Shown here piece by piece: positions 1-8,253 of a stretch of DNA of 64,000 bases. Position 1 is the first letter of the stretch. Each line of letters starts with the position of its first letter. The notes beneath the pieces were generated by a model, which made no database searches, was not told where the DNA came from, and saw only the letters and a program-made list of their open reading frames with translations. The DNA is from CAZDIO01 sp964505555. GTDB taxonomy: Bacteria; Bdellovibrionota_C; UBA2361; SZUA-149; CAZDIO01. A program made the position numbers and the translations under genes. The stretch is from the NCBI GenBank assembly GCA_964505555.1, contig CAZDIO010000130.1, positions 9,648-73,647 of the forward strand. The letters run 5' to 3'.

Positions 1-19
1 CATTTTAAGGAGCTAGACG

Positions 20-2005
20 ATGAGTGTCAGTATTGAAACAAAACTTCAGGAGGAACGATCTTTCCTTCCCAAAGATACATTTTCTCAAGTTTCATATTTT
101 CAAAATCTTTCTCAGTACGAAAAACTCTATCAGCAATCTATTGAATCTCCAGAAGAATTCTGGGCAGAACAAGCAAAAAATCTTCACTGGTTTAAGAATT
201 GGGAGAGTGTCATTGAGAAGGATTTTTCCATCATTGGAAAGATAAAAGCTCCTTATGTTTCATTTTTCAAAGGAGCTACACTAAATGCAAGTTATAACTG
301 TCTCGATCGTCACCTGCAAACGATACGCCGTAATAAAGCAGCGATTCTTTGGCAGGGAGAGAAAGAGGAGGAAAAGCGAACTCTTACCTACCTTGAACTT
401 CACCGAGAGGTTTGTCGCTTTTCTCAGGTATTAAAAAAACAGGGGGCAAAGAAGGGGACAACGGTTACGATCTTTTTGCCGATGATCCCTGAGCTTGCTA
501 TTTCGATGCTTGCCTGTGCTCGTTTGGGAGCTATTCATTCGGTGGTATTTTCTGCTTTTAGCGCAGAAGCGCTTCGAAGTAGGATCCAAGACTGTGGTTC
601 AGAAATTGTGATTACGGCTGATGTGGGTTTTCATGGCGGGAAAGTCATTGATTTAAAAAATAAGGTAGATCAGGCACTGAACGAAGCTCCAAGTGTAAAA
701 AAGGTAATTGTCTATAACCGTGGTTCTAGTGTTATCGATATGACGCCAGGAAGAGATGTATGGTGGCATGAAGAGATAAATCAAGAGGAAATTACAAATA
801 CTTTTGAGCCTGTGCAGCTCGATGCTGAAGATCCATTATACATTCTCTATACGAGTGGAAGTACTGGAAAACCAAAAGGGGTTCTTCATACAACCGGAGG
901 TTATCTGCTTTATGCACACCTCACTTGTAAGTGGGTTTTTGATTTACGAGAAGAGGATCGCTACTGGTGTACTGCTGATATTGGGTGGGTTACGGGGCAC
1001 TCCTATGCTGTCTACGGGCCACTTTCAAACGGTGCAACGACATTGATGTTTGAAGGGGTTCCTACCTATCCAGCACCAGATCGATTTTGGAAGATTATTG
1101 AAGATTACCAGATAAATATATTTTACACCGCACCAACGGCGATTCGTAGTTTGATGCGGCTTGGAGAGAGTTGGCCAGAGAAACACGATCTCTCTTCGCT
1201 TCGCCTCCTTGGAACGGTAGGAGAGCCGATAAATCCTGAAGCGTGGGTCTGGTATCACAGGGTAATTGGCAAAGAACGATGTCCCGTCGTTGATACATGG
1301 TGGCAAACAGAAACGGGTGGAGTAATGATTACGACGCTCCCCGGAGCGATGATGATGAAGCCTGGATCTGCGGGGAAGCCATTTTTTGGAGTTGTTCCTG
1401 AAATACTCCGTGAAGATGGAGGTAGTGTTGATGCAAATGAGGGGGGAAGTCTTGTAATTTCACAACCGTGGCCAGGGATGATTCGCGGGGTCTACGGTGA
1501 CTCAACGAATGAGCTTATTAAACAGGTCTACTTTTCTAAGTTTGAAAATCGATATTTTACAGGAGACGGTGCAAGGAGAGATGAGGATGGGTACTATTGG
1601 CTTCTTGGAAGAATTGATGATGTGATTAATGTTTCTGCGCATCGGTTTGCAACAGCAGAGATAGAGAGTGCACTTGTTTCTTATCACGCAGTTTCTGAAG
1701 CGGCCGTTGTCGGTTTTCCTCATGAGACAAAGGGGCAGGGGATTTACTGTTTTGTGACATTAAAAGAGGGTTTTGATTCAAGTGAAGAGTTACGAAAAAT
1801 TCTTATTGGTCATGTAAGAAACCAGATCAGCCCGATCGCCTCACCAGATAAAATTCATTTTACCCCAGCACTTCCAAAAACCCGTTCGGGAAAGATCATG
1901 CGCAGGATTCTTAGAAAGATCGCAGCGGGAGATACGACGGAGCTCGGGGATATCTCGACTTTGGCAGATCCGGGGGTGATTGAGCTGTTATTGTCTAAAC
2001 AGTAG
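20..2005 (+). CDS. acs: acetyl-CoA synthetase (AMP-forming)
   Basis: This enzyme activates acetate to acetyl-CoA through acetyl-AMP in the cytoplasm. The 661-residue length is normal for Acs. The adenylate-forming P-loop motif YTSGSTGKPKG lies near residue 277. The hinge region TGDGARRDEDGYYWLLGRID follows near 515. The C-terminal PKTRSGK motif places the catalytic lysine, which is the usual acetylation site in this family, at about K625. The ATG at 20 has an AAGGAG ribosome binding site 8-13 nt upstream. The gene ends in front of a repeat-rich gap and converges on the Rrf2 gene. Propionyl-CoA synthetase is the main alternative, but length and motifs fit Acs best. Confidence 0.95.
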   Translation: MSVSIETKLQEERSFLPKDTFSQVSYFQNLSQYEKLYQQSIESPEEFWAEQAKNLHWFKNWESVIEKDFSIIGKIKAPYVSFFKGATLNASYNCLDRHLQTIRRNKAAILWQGEKEEEKRTLTYLELHREVCRFSQVLKKQGAKKGTTVTIFLPMIPELAISMLACARLGAIHSVVFSAFSAEALRSRIQDCGSEIVITADVGFHGGKVIDLKNKVDQALNEAPSVKKVIVYNRGSSVIDMTPGRDVWWHEEINQEEITNTFEPVQLDAEDPLYILYTSGSTGKPKGVLHTTGGYLLYAHLTCKWVFDLREEDRYWCTADIGWVTGHSYAVYGPLSNGATTLMFEGVPTYPAPDRFWKIIEDYQINIFYTAPTAIRSLMRLGESWPEKHDLSSLRLLGTVGEPINPEAWVWYHRVIGKERCPVVDTWWQTETGGVMITTLPGAMMMKPGSAGKPFFGVVPEILREDGGSVDANEGGSLVISQPWPGMIRGVYGDSTNELIKQVYFSKFENRYFTGDGARRDEDGYYWLLGRIDDVINVSAHRFATAEIESALVSYHAVSEAAVVGFPHETKGQGIYCFVTLKEGFDSSEELRKILIGHVRNQISPIASPDKIHFTPALPKTRSGKIMRRILRKIAAGDTTELGDISTLADPGVIELLLSKQ

Positions 2006-2053
2006 AGTGAGAAAAGGAAACTCTGGAATATCCAAATTCGTTTTAGTAGAATA

Positions 2054-2251
2054 ACTTCTACTTCTACTTCTACTTCTACTTCTACTTCTACTTAGACTTA
2101 GACTAAACTTCGCCTTGCACTTGCACTTGCTCTAGAATGAAATCTGCAGAAGAATGATTCAAGAATTTAGATGGGATGGGTAGTGCAAGAGCAAGTGCGA
2201 GGCGAAGTTTAGTCTAAGGAGAAGTGGAAGTTTAAGGAGAAGTAGAAGACT
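2054..2251. repeat. ACTTCT hexamer array plus long inverted repeat
   Basis: Six perfect tandem copies of ACTTCT (2054-2089) degrade into ACTTAG units and run into the left arm of an inverted repeat (about 2097-2133). The right arm is at about 2188-2217 and matches almost perfectly, except that the left arm carries one extra ACTTGC unit. Beyond the right arm, the complement of the ACTTCT motif recurs (about 2219-2248). The loop is about 54 nt. The element lies between the convergent ends of acs and the Rrf2 gene, so it could act as a two-way transcription stop, but no proper T-tract follows the stem. No protein-coding content is seen. Confidence 0.75.
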
Positions 2252-2262
2252 AAGTAAAAGTT

Positions 2263-2727
2263 TTAACTGGCTTTTGTTCCAGAAAGTTGCACAATAATAT
2301 CCTCTGGCTCCTTGGCATCCAGCAGATCTGCTAGGGTATACCCGGTTAAAAATTCATTGATATGAGTTTTAAGTTTATACCAGATCGGTCGAAGATTACA
2401 CGGTGAGGATTGATCACAACGATCGGCATTGATTGGTTTTACTTCACAGATAATATCAAAGGTATTTCCCTCACATGCCAACAAAATATCATGAAGAGTG
2501 ATCTGGTCTGGTCTCGCATTTAGACCGTAGCCTCCATGAGGACCACGAACACTTTTAATTACATCATTTCGTTTTAAACGGTGGAGGATCTGCTGTGCAT
2601 ACTGGAGATCAATCTTTTGTGCATCTGCAATCTCATGTGCGCTTACCACCAAGGCGCCAGCGCGTTCGCGTTTAGCGATAAACGCGGAGCATTGAATTCC
2701 GTATTCTCCCCATTGGGTTATATGCAT
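2263..2727 (-). CDS. Rrf2/IscR-family transcriptional regulator
   Basis: This is a 154-residue winged-helix regulator of the Rrf2 family, which includes IscR, NsrR and RsrR. Residues 1-80 hold the DNA-binding domain, with the family signature RGPHGGYGL at about 61-69. Three cysteines, C94, C104 and C110, sit where IscR and NsrR bind an iron-sulfur cluster, and C85 lies just before them. An Fe-S sensor is therefore likely, but the ligand spacing differs somewhat from E. coli IscR. The gene follows nfo on the same strand with a 58-nt gap, so the two may be co-transcribed. No isc or suf genes are nearby, so the regulon is unknown. Confidence 0.85.
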   Translation of the reverse strand: MHITQWGEYGIQCSAFIAKRERAGALVVSAHEIADAQKIDLQYAQQILHRLKRNDVIKSVRGPHGGYGLNARPDQITLHDILLACEGNTFDIICEVKPINADRCDQSSPCNLRPIWYKLKTHINEFLTGYTLADLLDAKEPEDIIVQLSGTKAS

Positions 2728-2785
2728 GGATCTTTTTTATCACAAAAGAGGTGGATTGTCTCTTGAGGCGGAAAGAACACGTTTA

Positions 2786-3649
2786 TCAGCCACCTTTGAG
2801 AAAATCTTCAAGCTTTCTGACCTCAATCTTTGCTGTTTCAACGCTTTTCATACCTGGAGTTTCCAGAATAAAAGGGATCTCAGCCAGCTTTGGATGAAGA
2901 AAAAAAGCTTTTAATGCTTTTGTGCCGATAAGCCCATCGCCAATATTTTCATGTCTATCTTTGCGACTTCCCTTCTCTGTTTTACTATCATTGAGGTGAA
3001 TCGCCCATACTTTCTTCAGATCTAATACTCGCTCTACATCTTTGATGAATGTTTCTAGCTCGTTTTGAAGATCGTAACCACTTGCCCAGAGATGTTGCGT
3101 GTCGAGTCCAAAACCAACGCGTTGTTTGTCTTCAATCATTTCATAGATGGTTGCAAGCTCTTCAATGCGATCCCCGATTATTTTCCCTCCTCCTGCGGCA
3201 ACCTCAAGAATAAGTTTCGCCTTTGGAGGGCTTTTTTCAAGAACGTTATTAATACCCTCGGCGACTCTTTTGTAGCCAATGGTTTCATCGCTTTCATCTT
3301 TAAGACTTCCCATATGAAAAATTACCCCCTCGCCGTTCATTCTTGCAAGGAGGTCAAGAGAGTGAATGAGTGAAAGTTGAGAGAGGTGATACTGTTGAGG
3401 GTTTGGGGTTGCGAGATTAATGAGATAGATGCCATGAAAAAAGACCTTTTTAACAACAGAATCTTTTTTCAATTCTAAAAACTTCTCTTCAACACCTTTG
3501 GCAGATGGTTTTGAGTTCCAACGTTGAGGAGGGTTGGCGTGAATCTGAATGGTGTTTACCTGAAGCTCATTTGCGTTCAGGATCGCTTGTTCAAGTCCTC
3601 CTGCTGCGGAAACGTGGCAACCAAAATAACGTAAAGTCTCGACAGACAT
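2786..3649 (-). CDS. nfo: deoxyribonuclease IV (AP endonuclease)
   Basis: Endonuclease IV cuts the DNA backbone 5' of abasic sites in base excision repair, using a tri-zinc centre. The 287-residue protein has the usual family length. Family signatures visible are GCHVSAAGG near the N-terminus, GLDTQHLWASG in the middle, and HLNDSKTEKGSRKDRHENIG carrying metal-binding His, Asp and Glu residues. The start at 3649 has a GAGGA ribosome binding site just upstream. It is the upstream member of a probable two-gene unit with the Rrf2 regulator. Confidence 0.95.
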   Translation of the reverse strand: MSVETLRYFGCHVSAAGGLEQAILNANELQVNTIQIHANPPQRWNSKPSAKGVEEKFLELKKDSVVKKVFFHGIYLINLATPNPQQYHLSQLSLIHSLDLLARMNGEGVIFHMGSLKDESDETIGYKRVAEGINNVLEKSPPKAKLILEVAAGGGKIIGDRIEELATIYEMIEDKQRVGFGLDTQHLWASGYDLQNELETFIKDVERVLDLKKVWAIHLNDSKTEKGSRKDRHENIGDGLIGTKALKAFFLHPKLAEIPFILETPGMKSVETAKIEVRKLEDFLKGG

Positions 3650-3782
3650 ATCTTTTTGTCCTCATTGCAGAAACTATAATAAGAAATGCGATTCTATTCT
3701 AATACTATAATGTTACAAACAACAAGGTTGATCGGAATAGATTGGAAGGAATTAAAGCACTACAGAAAGGAAAGAAAGGTCA

Positions 3783-3939
3783 GCCCCACGGCCATTTAAG
3801 TTAAGGCTTTTTTATAGAACCACAGAGGCTCAGAGGCACAGAGAAAGAAAGATTTTATTGATCTTCTCTGCGGCTCTGTGTCTCTGTGGTTCTATAAATC
3901 TTTCTTTCAGAATCCTTAACTTAATAGCCGTGAGGTTGC
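3783..3939. repeat. palindromic ACCACAGAG repeat, full copy
   Basis: A large imperfect palindrome centred near 3860. Each arm carries, from outside in, a CACGGCxAT-TTAAGTTAAGG segment, TATAGAACCACAGAG, and further CACAGAG units. The right arm contains an extra CTGAAAGAAAGAT-type segment missing from the left arm. It fills most of the gap between nfo and the TadE-like gene and abuts the 3' end of the latter. A half copy lies at 33667-33730, and shorter relatives lie at 12316-12411 and 58633-58750. As RNA it would form a long hairpin from either strand. No ORF of its own is seen. Confidence 0.85.
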
Positions 3940-3940
3940 C

Positions 3941-4429
3941 CTATTTTTTGGGAGCCTTTCCCTCGAAAGGGATAACTCTAAAATCTCCTTCATTTCGAAA
4001 AGTTGCAGAAACGGTATGGTTCCAGATGAGTTTAAGTGTTGGCGAACCAACCGGCACCGTGATTCGTAAAGAGATGAAATCACCCGCCTCGCCTAGTGAA
4101 TCAAGATTTGGGTTTGAATCACATTTATCCACGGGGCAGACATGGATTTGGTCCGGATAAACGGTAAAGCCATAAGAATTTGCATAAAGGTTAACATTTG
4201 ATTTTAGCGCAGCGATTGCATCCGGCGCTGTTCGACCTTTTGTTGTTGAGAATCTTGCTGCCATGACCGAAGCGTGGGTTGCACCAAGTGCACGATGCAT
4301 AGAGAGGATGATCTCCATGCCGCCAAAAAGAACACCAAAAAAGATCCCTATGGTCATCGCTGTTTCTAAAATAGCTACACCTTTTTCTTCAGTATAAAGT
4401 GAGTGGTAATTTGTGTTAGAATCAGTCAT
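3941..4429 (-). CDS. TadE-like pilus assembly protein
   Basis: A 162-residue protein with one N-terminal hydrophobic segment (about residues 16-38) preceded by EKGVAILETA. This is the Glu-containing pseudopilin-like start typical of TadE/TadF proteins. The rest is probably periplasmic. It is the last gene of a three-gene minus-strand run, 6 nt after the TadG-like gene. Proteins of this family are minor components of tight-adherence (Flp) pili or related envelope structures. No tadA ATPase, tadB/C or flp pilin gene is in the window, so a link to a pilus is inferred from family only. Confidence 0.7.
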   Translation of the reverse strand: MTDSNTNYHSLYTEEKGVAILETAMTIGIFFGVLFGGMEIILSMHRALGATHASVMAARFSTTKGRTAPDAIAALKSNVNLYANSYGFTVYPDQIHVCPVDKCDSNPNLDSLGEAGDFISLRITVPVGSPTLKLIWNHTVSATFRNEGDFRVIPFEGKAPKK

Positions 4430-4435
4430 TGTAAC

Positions 4436-5971
4436 CTATTCAATAAGTGTTGAGTCTCTTAATATTGCATCACGAATTAATGTAAACGCCTCTTTAAGTT
4501 CATCTCCATCTCCCGCGTAGATCGCAGCCCCTACTGGATATTCAGGGCCAATGCGAGGTTTGCAAAAACAATCTGGATCGGGAATACGACAGATATGACC
4601 TGGTTGACCGCATTCTAAATCTGGTTCTTCTTGGGTGTTGCAGTAGTCGGTATCAAGTACTGGAAAGCTCGAGTGATTAATGTAATCAGGGTCTCCGGGG
4701 CGTTGATGATTTGCAATTCGTCGAATAAGTGCGGGAATGATTGTTTTTTCTTGATCCGGACCAGGGCAGATACTCCCTTCAAAGGGATCAGGTGGTAAAG
4801 AAGGGTTCGCATTCGGATTTGGATCGATACACTCATTATGGGTGAGCTCGTTTGGCTTCTTCGCGTCAGTGGTATAGTAACCAAACCCTACCGCATGCAC
4901 GGTAACATTCATTCCCCGTCGTCGTAAAATGTCTGAGGCCACACGAGTTAGGGTAACCGGAACAGGACCCGCTTCTGGTGCAGCATTCGGATCCACTCCC
5001 CCTCTAAAAACTGGATGTCCACACGCAGAGACGTGAAGAGGTGCAACTGCGCCTGGTGATACAAACGCCCCAGGAGGTGGGGTGGTTTTTAGAGAAACGT
5101 AGGCATTTCCGATGTGGTTAGGAATACCATCGGTCATTACTACGACATGTCTACGATAGCTGCTAAATTCAGGATGTTGCTCAAGCATGTTGTTTACTGC
5201 TTTCAACCCCATGGAGATATTGGTACTCCCAGAGCCCGGAATTCCGTCTGCTCCCCCTCGACCGATCCTCCCCAGTTGATAGCGGATGTCAGAAGGAGTT
5301 TTTCCAAAGCCAACGAGGGTCTCCGCATCCTCAGAAAAATGAACAGCAATAAACTCATCATACTGACCTTCGAGTCCATTGTAAAAATCAAGCGCCGCGA
5401 GACCTAACGCTTTAATTTTTTTCATGGGTACCCCGTTCATCTCTGTATCGCCATCTCTCATTGATCCAGTGGTATCTAAGACAAGAGCAATGAGTAAGCT
5501 TGGCTTACCTGCTACGGCGGTGGCAGTTACCGGTGAGCCGTTAGGAAAGCCGGGCACAAATTGAAGTATCTGATAAGGATGAAAAACGGTTGCCGTAATA
5601 TTTACTTTGTTAGGAATCGCTGGTGCAGAGGGCTCAAGGGCTGCCGTGATATTTTGGATGTTTGCTCCATATCCGTAGAGTTGAAGATTGGAATTTGCCA
5701 CATATTGTGCGGCAGTCGGAGCATCTTGGGTATTGCCCTTTTCTTCATTTGCAGCGATGAGAATTGGCAGTGCTCTCATAGCTCCTGCGTCTACAGCCCG
5801 TTGTACTCGAAGATGAGTGATGTAGAGACTTCCTCCATCAATAACTAGTCCGCAAAGTACAAGAAGTGGGAGGATAAGAATTGCAAGGAGCGGAAAATAA
5901 ATCCCCTTTTCATTAAAAAAATTAGGAAACATAATTACTTTGCTTTTAATAAATTGTTGTTTCATGTGCAT
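4436..5971 (-). CDS. TadG-like protein with von Willebrand A domain
   Basis: A 511-residue protein. An N-terminal membrane segment (about residues 25-50) follows the motif NEKGIYFPLLA, the TadG/TadE-type pseudopilin start. After a domain of about 120 residues comes a von Willebrand A domain with a MIDAS-like LDTTGSM motif near residue 168 and VVVMTDG near 280. The C-terminal third is rich in Pro and Cys, suggesting a secreted domain with disulfides. The first ATG overlaps the preceding gene by 26 nt; a later in-frame ATG (residue 14, about 5932) would remove the overlap. The role is probably surface adhesion or pilus-linked, but this is not proven. Confidence 0.75.
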   Translation of the reverse strand: MHMKQQFIKSKVIMFPNFFNEKGIYFPLLAILILPLLVLCGLVIDGGSLYITHLRVQRAVDAGAMRALPILIAANEEKGNTQDAPTAAQYVANSNLQLYGYGANIQNITAALEPSAPAIPNKVNITATVFHPYQILQFVPGFPNGSPVTATAVAGKPSLLIALVLDTTGSMRDGDTEMNGVPMKKIKALGLAALDFYNGLEGQYDEFIAVHFSEDAETLVGFGKTPSDIRYQLGRIGRGGADGIPGSGSTNISMGLKAVNNMLEQHPEFSSYRRHVVVMTDGIPNHIGNAYVSLKTTPPPGAFVSPGAVAPLHVSACGHPVFRGGVDPNAAPEAGPVPVTLTRVASDILRRRGMNVTVHAVGFGYYTTDAKKPNELTHNECIDPNPNANPSLPPDPFEGSICPGPDQEKTIIPALIRRIANHQRPGDPDYINHSSFPVLDTDYCNTQEEPDLECGQPGHICRIPDPDCFCKPRIGPEYPVGAAIYAGDGDELKEAFTLIRDAILRDSTLIE

Positions 5972-6569
5972 TTGCAGCTAAAAATCTTCCGCTTGCGGGA
6001 GTGTTAACAACCGATTCGGCGATGTAAACAATTTGATCGGCGTCAAAAAAAGCATCCTTATACGATAAGGTTCCTAGTCGGTCTGTTATCCGTAAATAAG
6101 AAAAGAGGTGCTCTGCAAGATCCAGATGTGGATCCGGATCGCAGAGTAGTGGGGTTTGTGGAGGAGGATTAACGCAGGTAACGCTACTTAACAAACTTGG
6201 AGCAGAATTTTGTCGGCAGGTATTTGTTGCATCAGGTTGACATCGATATATCGATAGAGCAACGCTTACCTGATCCTGACCTTGCAGGAAGGTGCTATTT
6301 TGGCGAAGGTTCTGGCGAACTTTCTCTGCGAGCTGTTGTGTACAAGTTTGAAGATTACTTTTATTCTCCGCGGCAGGCTTCGCAGGGTCCCATTTGCATG
6401 CTCGTGAGGCGTGATGTGCAAGCTCTCTGCTAAAGAGTGAAGCTTCTTGACGCTTTTCTAAAGAGCGATAGACAGCAAACGTTCCAAAAAAGAGCGTGTT
6501 AATGACAATAAGACTAAATAGAAGTTCAACAAACACGACGCCTGTGTCTGAGGTCGAATCGCCCGACAT
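5946..6569 (-). CDS. TadE/TadF-like envelope protein
   Basis: A 207-residue protein with one N-terminal hydrophobic helix (about residues 12-32) containing VVFVELLFSL. The Glu within the hydrophobic start resembles TadE/TadF pseudopilins. The remainder is polar with several cysteines and is probably periplasmic. It is the first gene of the TadE/TadG-like run. A TGAGGAA ribosome binding site precedes the ATG at 6569. The exact role is unknown; with its two downstream partners it may form an adhesion or minor-pilin complex. Confidence 0.6.
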   Translation of the reverse strand: MSGDSTSDTGVVFVELLFSLIVINTLFFGTFAVYRSLEKRQEASLFSRELAHHASRACKWDPAKPAAENKSNLQTCTQQLAEKVRQNLRQNSTFLQGQDQVSVALSIYRCQPDATNTCRQNSAPSLLSSVTCVNPPPQTPLLCDPDPHLDLAEHLFSYLRITDRLGTLSYKDAFFDADQIVYIAESVVNTPASGRFLAANAHETTIY

Positions 6570-6740
6570 TGTTCCTCAATCCAATCGTTAACCTAACTAA
6601 CCTAAGTCCCTGCTTGACTGATGCAATATTGGTACCGAAATATAGGGGATTGATTGTAGGTAGTCGGAACCAAGATTAGGGGACTTTCCTAGAGCGATAT
6701 GCGGATTATTCTCGGAAACTAGTATTAAAGAAGAATATTA

Positions 6741-7556
6741 TTAAAGGGAATCAACCTTAACCGCATTGATCGTATCTGATCGAAGTAAGAGTCTTCCAAG
6801 ATAATTAAAACGGCTCACTTCATCTGTTACGAAATAGTTTTCAGAAGGCAGATCGGCGCGATCGTTAGGATAGAGAAGGGCGGAAGATGATAAAAGAGAC
6901 TTCGTATCGACGGCAAGCACTTTAGAACACTCAACAATAGTAACTTGAGAGCCAAAAAATCTGACAAGTGCTGAGGTAAGGAGAGGATAATGAGTGCAGG
7001 CGAGAATTAAAGAATCAATCTGGTTATCCTTGAGGGGTTGGAGATAATATTCAATCGTCTTCTCTACAATCTCTCCTTCAAGCATCCCTTGTTCAACAAG
7101 GGGAACAAATAACGGGCATGCTTTGGAAAAAAGCTCGAGGGAGGGGTTTCGTTGGTGCAGATACTTTTCATAGACTCCACTTGCGATCGTCGCATCAGTG
7201 CCGATAATTCCAATCCGCCCCTGAGTGGTGACTTCAATGGCTGATTTTACGGCAGACTCAATAGTTCCTAATACTGGGCAGGATGCTTCTTCTTTGAGGA
7301 GATCTAAGGCAACAGCGGAAGCGGAGTTACAAGCCACTACAAGGAGTTTAATTTCTTGTTGATAGAGAAACCCTGCACACTCCCTGGCGTAGCGAAGAAC
7401 CGTAGAGGCGCTCTTTGAACCGTACGGTGTTCGAGCAGTATCTCCAAGGTAAACAAAATTCTCGTTTGGGAGTGTTTTTCGTAACTCCCGAAGCACAGTA
7501 AGTCCCCCAAGCCCACTATCAAAAAGACCGATCGGTTGAGTTGAACGGTGAGTCAT
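6741..7556 (-). CDS. murI: glutamate racemase
   Basis: MurI converts L-glutamate to D-glutamate for peptidoglycan. The 271-residue protein has the normal length. It shows the substrate-site start GLFDSGLGGLTVL and both catalytic cysteines: C76 in VACNSASA and C187 in LACTHYPLL. No strong ribosome binding site is seen in front of the ATG at 7556. The gene lies 21 nt after the TPR gene on the same strand, so they may share a transcript. Confidence 0.95.
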   Translation of the reverse strand: MTHRSTQPIGLFDSGLGGLTVLRELRKTLPNENFVYLGDTARTPYGSKSASTVLRYARECAGFLYQQEIKLLVVACNSASAVALDLLKEEASCPVLGTIESAVKSAIEVTTQGRIGIIGTDATIASGVYEKYLHQRNPSLELFSKACPLFVPLVEQGMLEGEIVEKTIEYYLQPLKDNQIDSLILACTHYPLLTSALVRFFGSQVTIVECSKVLAVDTKSLLSSSALLYPNDRADLPSENYFVTDEVSRFNYLGRLLLRSDTINAVKVDSL

Positions 7557-7577
7557 GACTGCATACTACAAAACACT

Positions 7578-8171
7578 TCAAAGTCGTTTTAATTTTGTAA
7601 GCTGTTTCTTTGACATCGAACCCCACGGTTTTTGGACTGCATATAAACCGTCATTCATGAGCGCAAGACTTTCTTGGACATTTTCAAAGCGGGGGTGTTT
7701 CTTCGCTATTTTTTTTGCAAAACGAAAAGCTTCCTCTGTTTTTCCAAGTGCGCTTAAGCAATATATCTTTGTGTCATACATCAAATCAAGAAACATCTCA
7801 TCATCTTCTGAAGGTAAATATCGCTCCGCTTTCTTAATGACAGCAAGAGAATCTCGCCAATTGCCGTGAATCATCAAGATAATTGCTATTTTATAAAATA
7901 CCCGAGCATCGGTAGGATGAAGTTTTCGAAGCGCATCAAGTTCACGAATTACTAAATCCCATTTTTTTAAATTACTCAGGAGCGATACTTTCAGAAGTTG
8001 GAACTCTCTTGCATATGCGCCCATCGTCTGGAGGGATCGATCCACCTGCGTCAGGGCGCGGCGATTTGATCCCTGACTACTTTTTAGAGTTGCCCACGCT
8101 AACGACTCCATCAAGTTATAGGAAGGAGGAGTGCGGCCGGATTCAAGTAAGGTATCAAGTTGCGTTTCCAA
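7578..8171 (-). CDS. TPR-repeat protein
   Basis: A 197-residue helical protein with tetratricopeptide-like repeats, for example around residues 70-105 (KLHPTDARVFYKIAIIL) and again around 125-155 (AKKHPRFENVQESLALM). It has no signal peptide or membrane segment, so it is probably a cytoplasmic scaffold. The start is a TTG codon at 8171 with a clear GAGGAG ribosome binding site 6 nt upstream. No specific function can be assigned. It sits between a flippase gene and murI on the same strand. Confidence 0.65.
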   Translation of the reverse strand: METQLDTLLESGRTPPSYNLMESLAWATLKSSQGSNRRALTQVDRSLQTMGAYAREFQLLKVSLLSNLKKWDLVIRELDALRKLHPTDARVFYKIAIILMIHGNWRDSLAVIKKAERYLPSEDDEMFLDLMYDTKIYCLSALGKTEEAFRFAKKIAKKHPRFENVQESLALMNDGLYAVQKPWGSMSKKQLTKLKRL

Positions 8172-8253
8172 AAGAGGCTCCTCATCGAAAAAATTTTAAG
8201 ATCACCAATTCTGTTATAACGAAGGTGGAAAGAGAGAGCAAGCAAAGAAAGCT

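Noticed and set aside
2054..2089. Possible CRISPR-like array
   Set aside because: The ACTTCT units are direct tandem hexamers without spacers, so this is a simple-sequence repeat.
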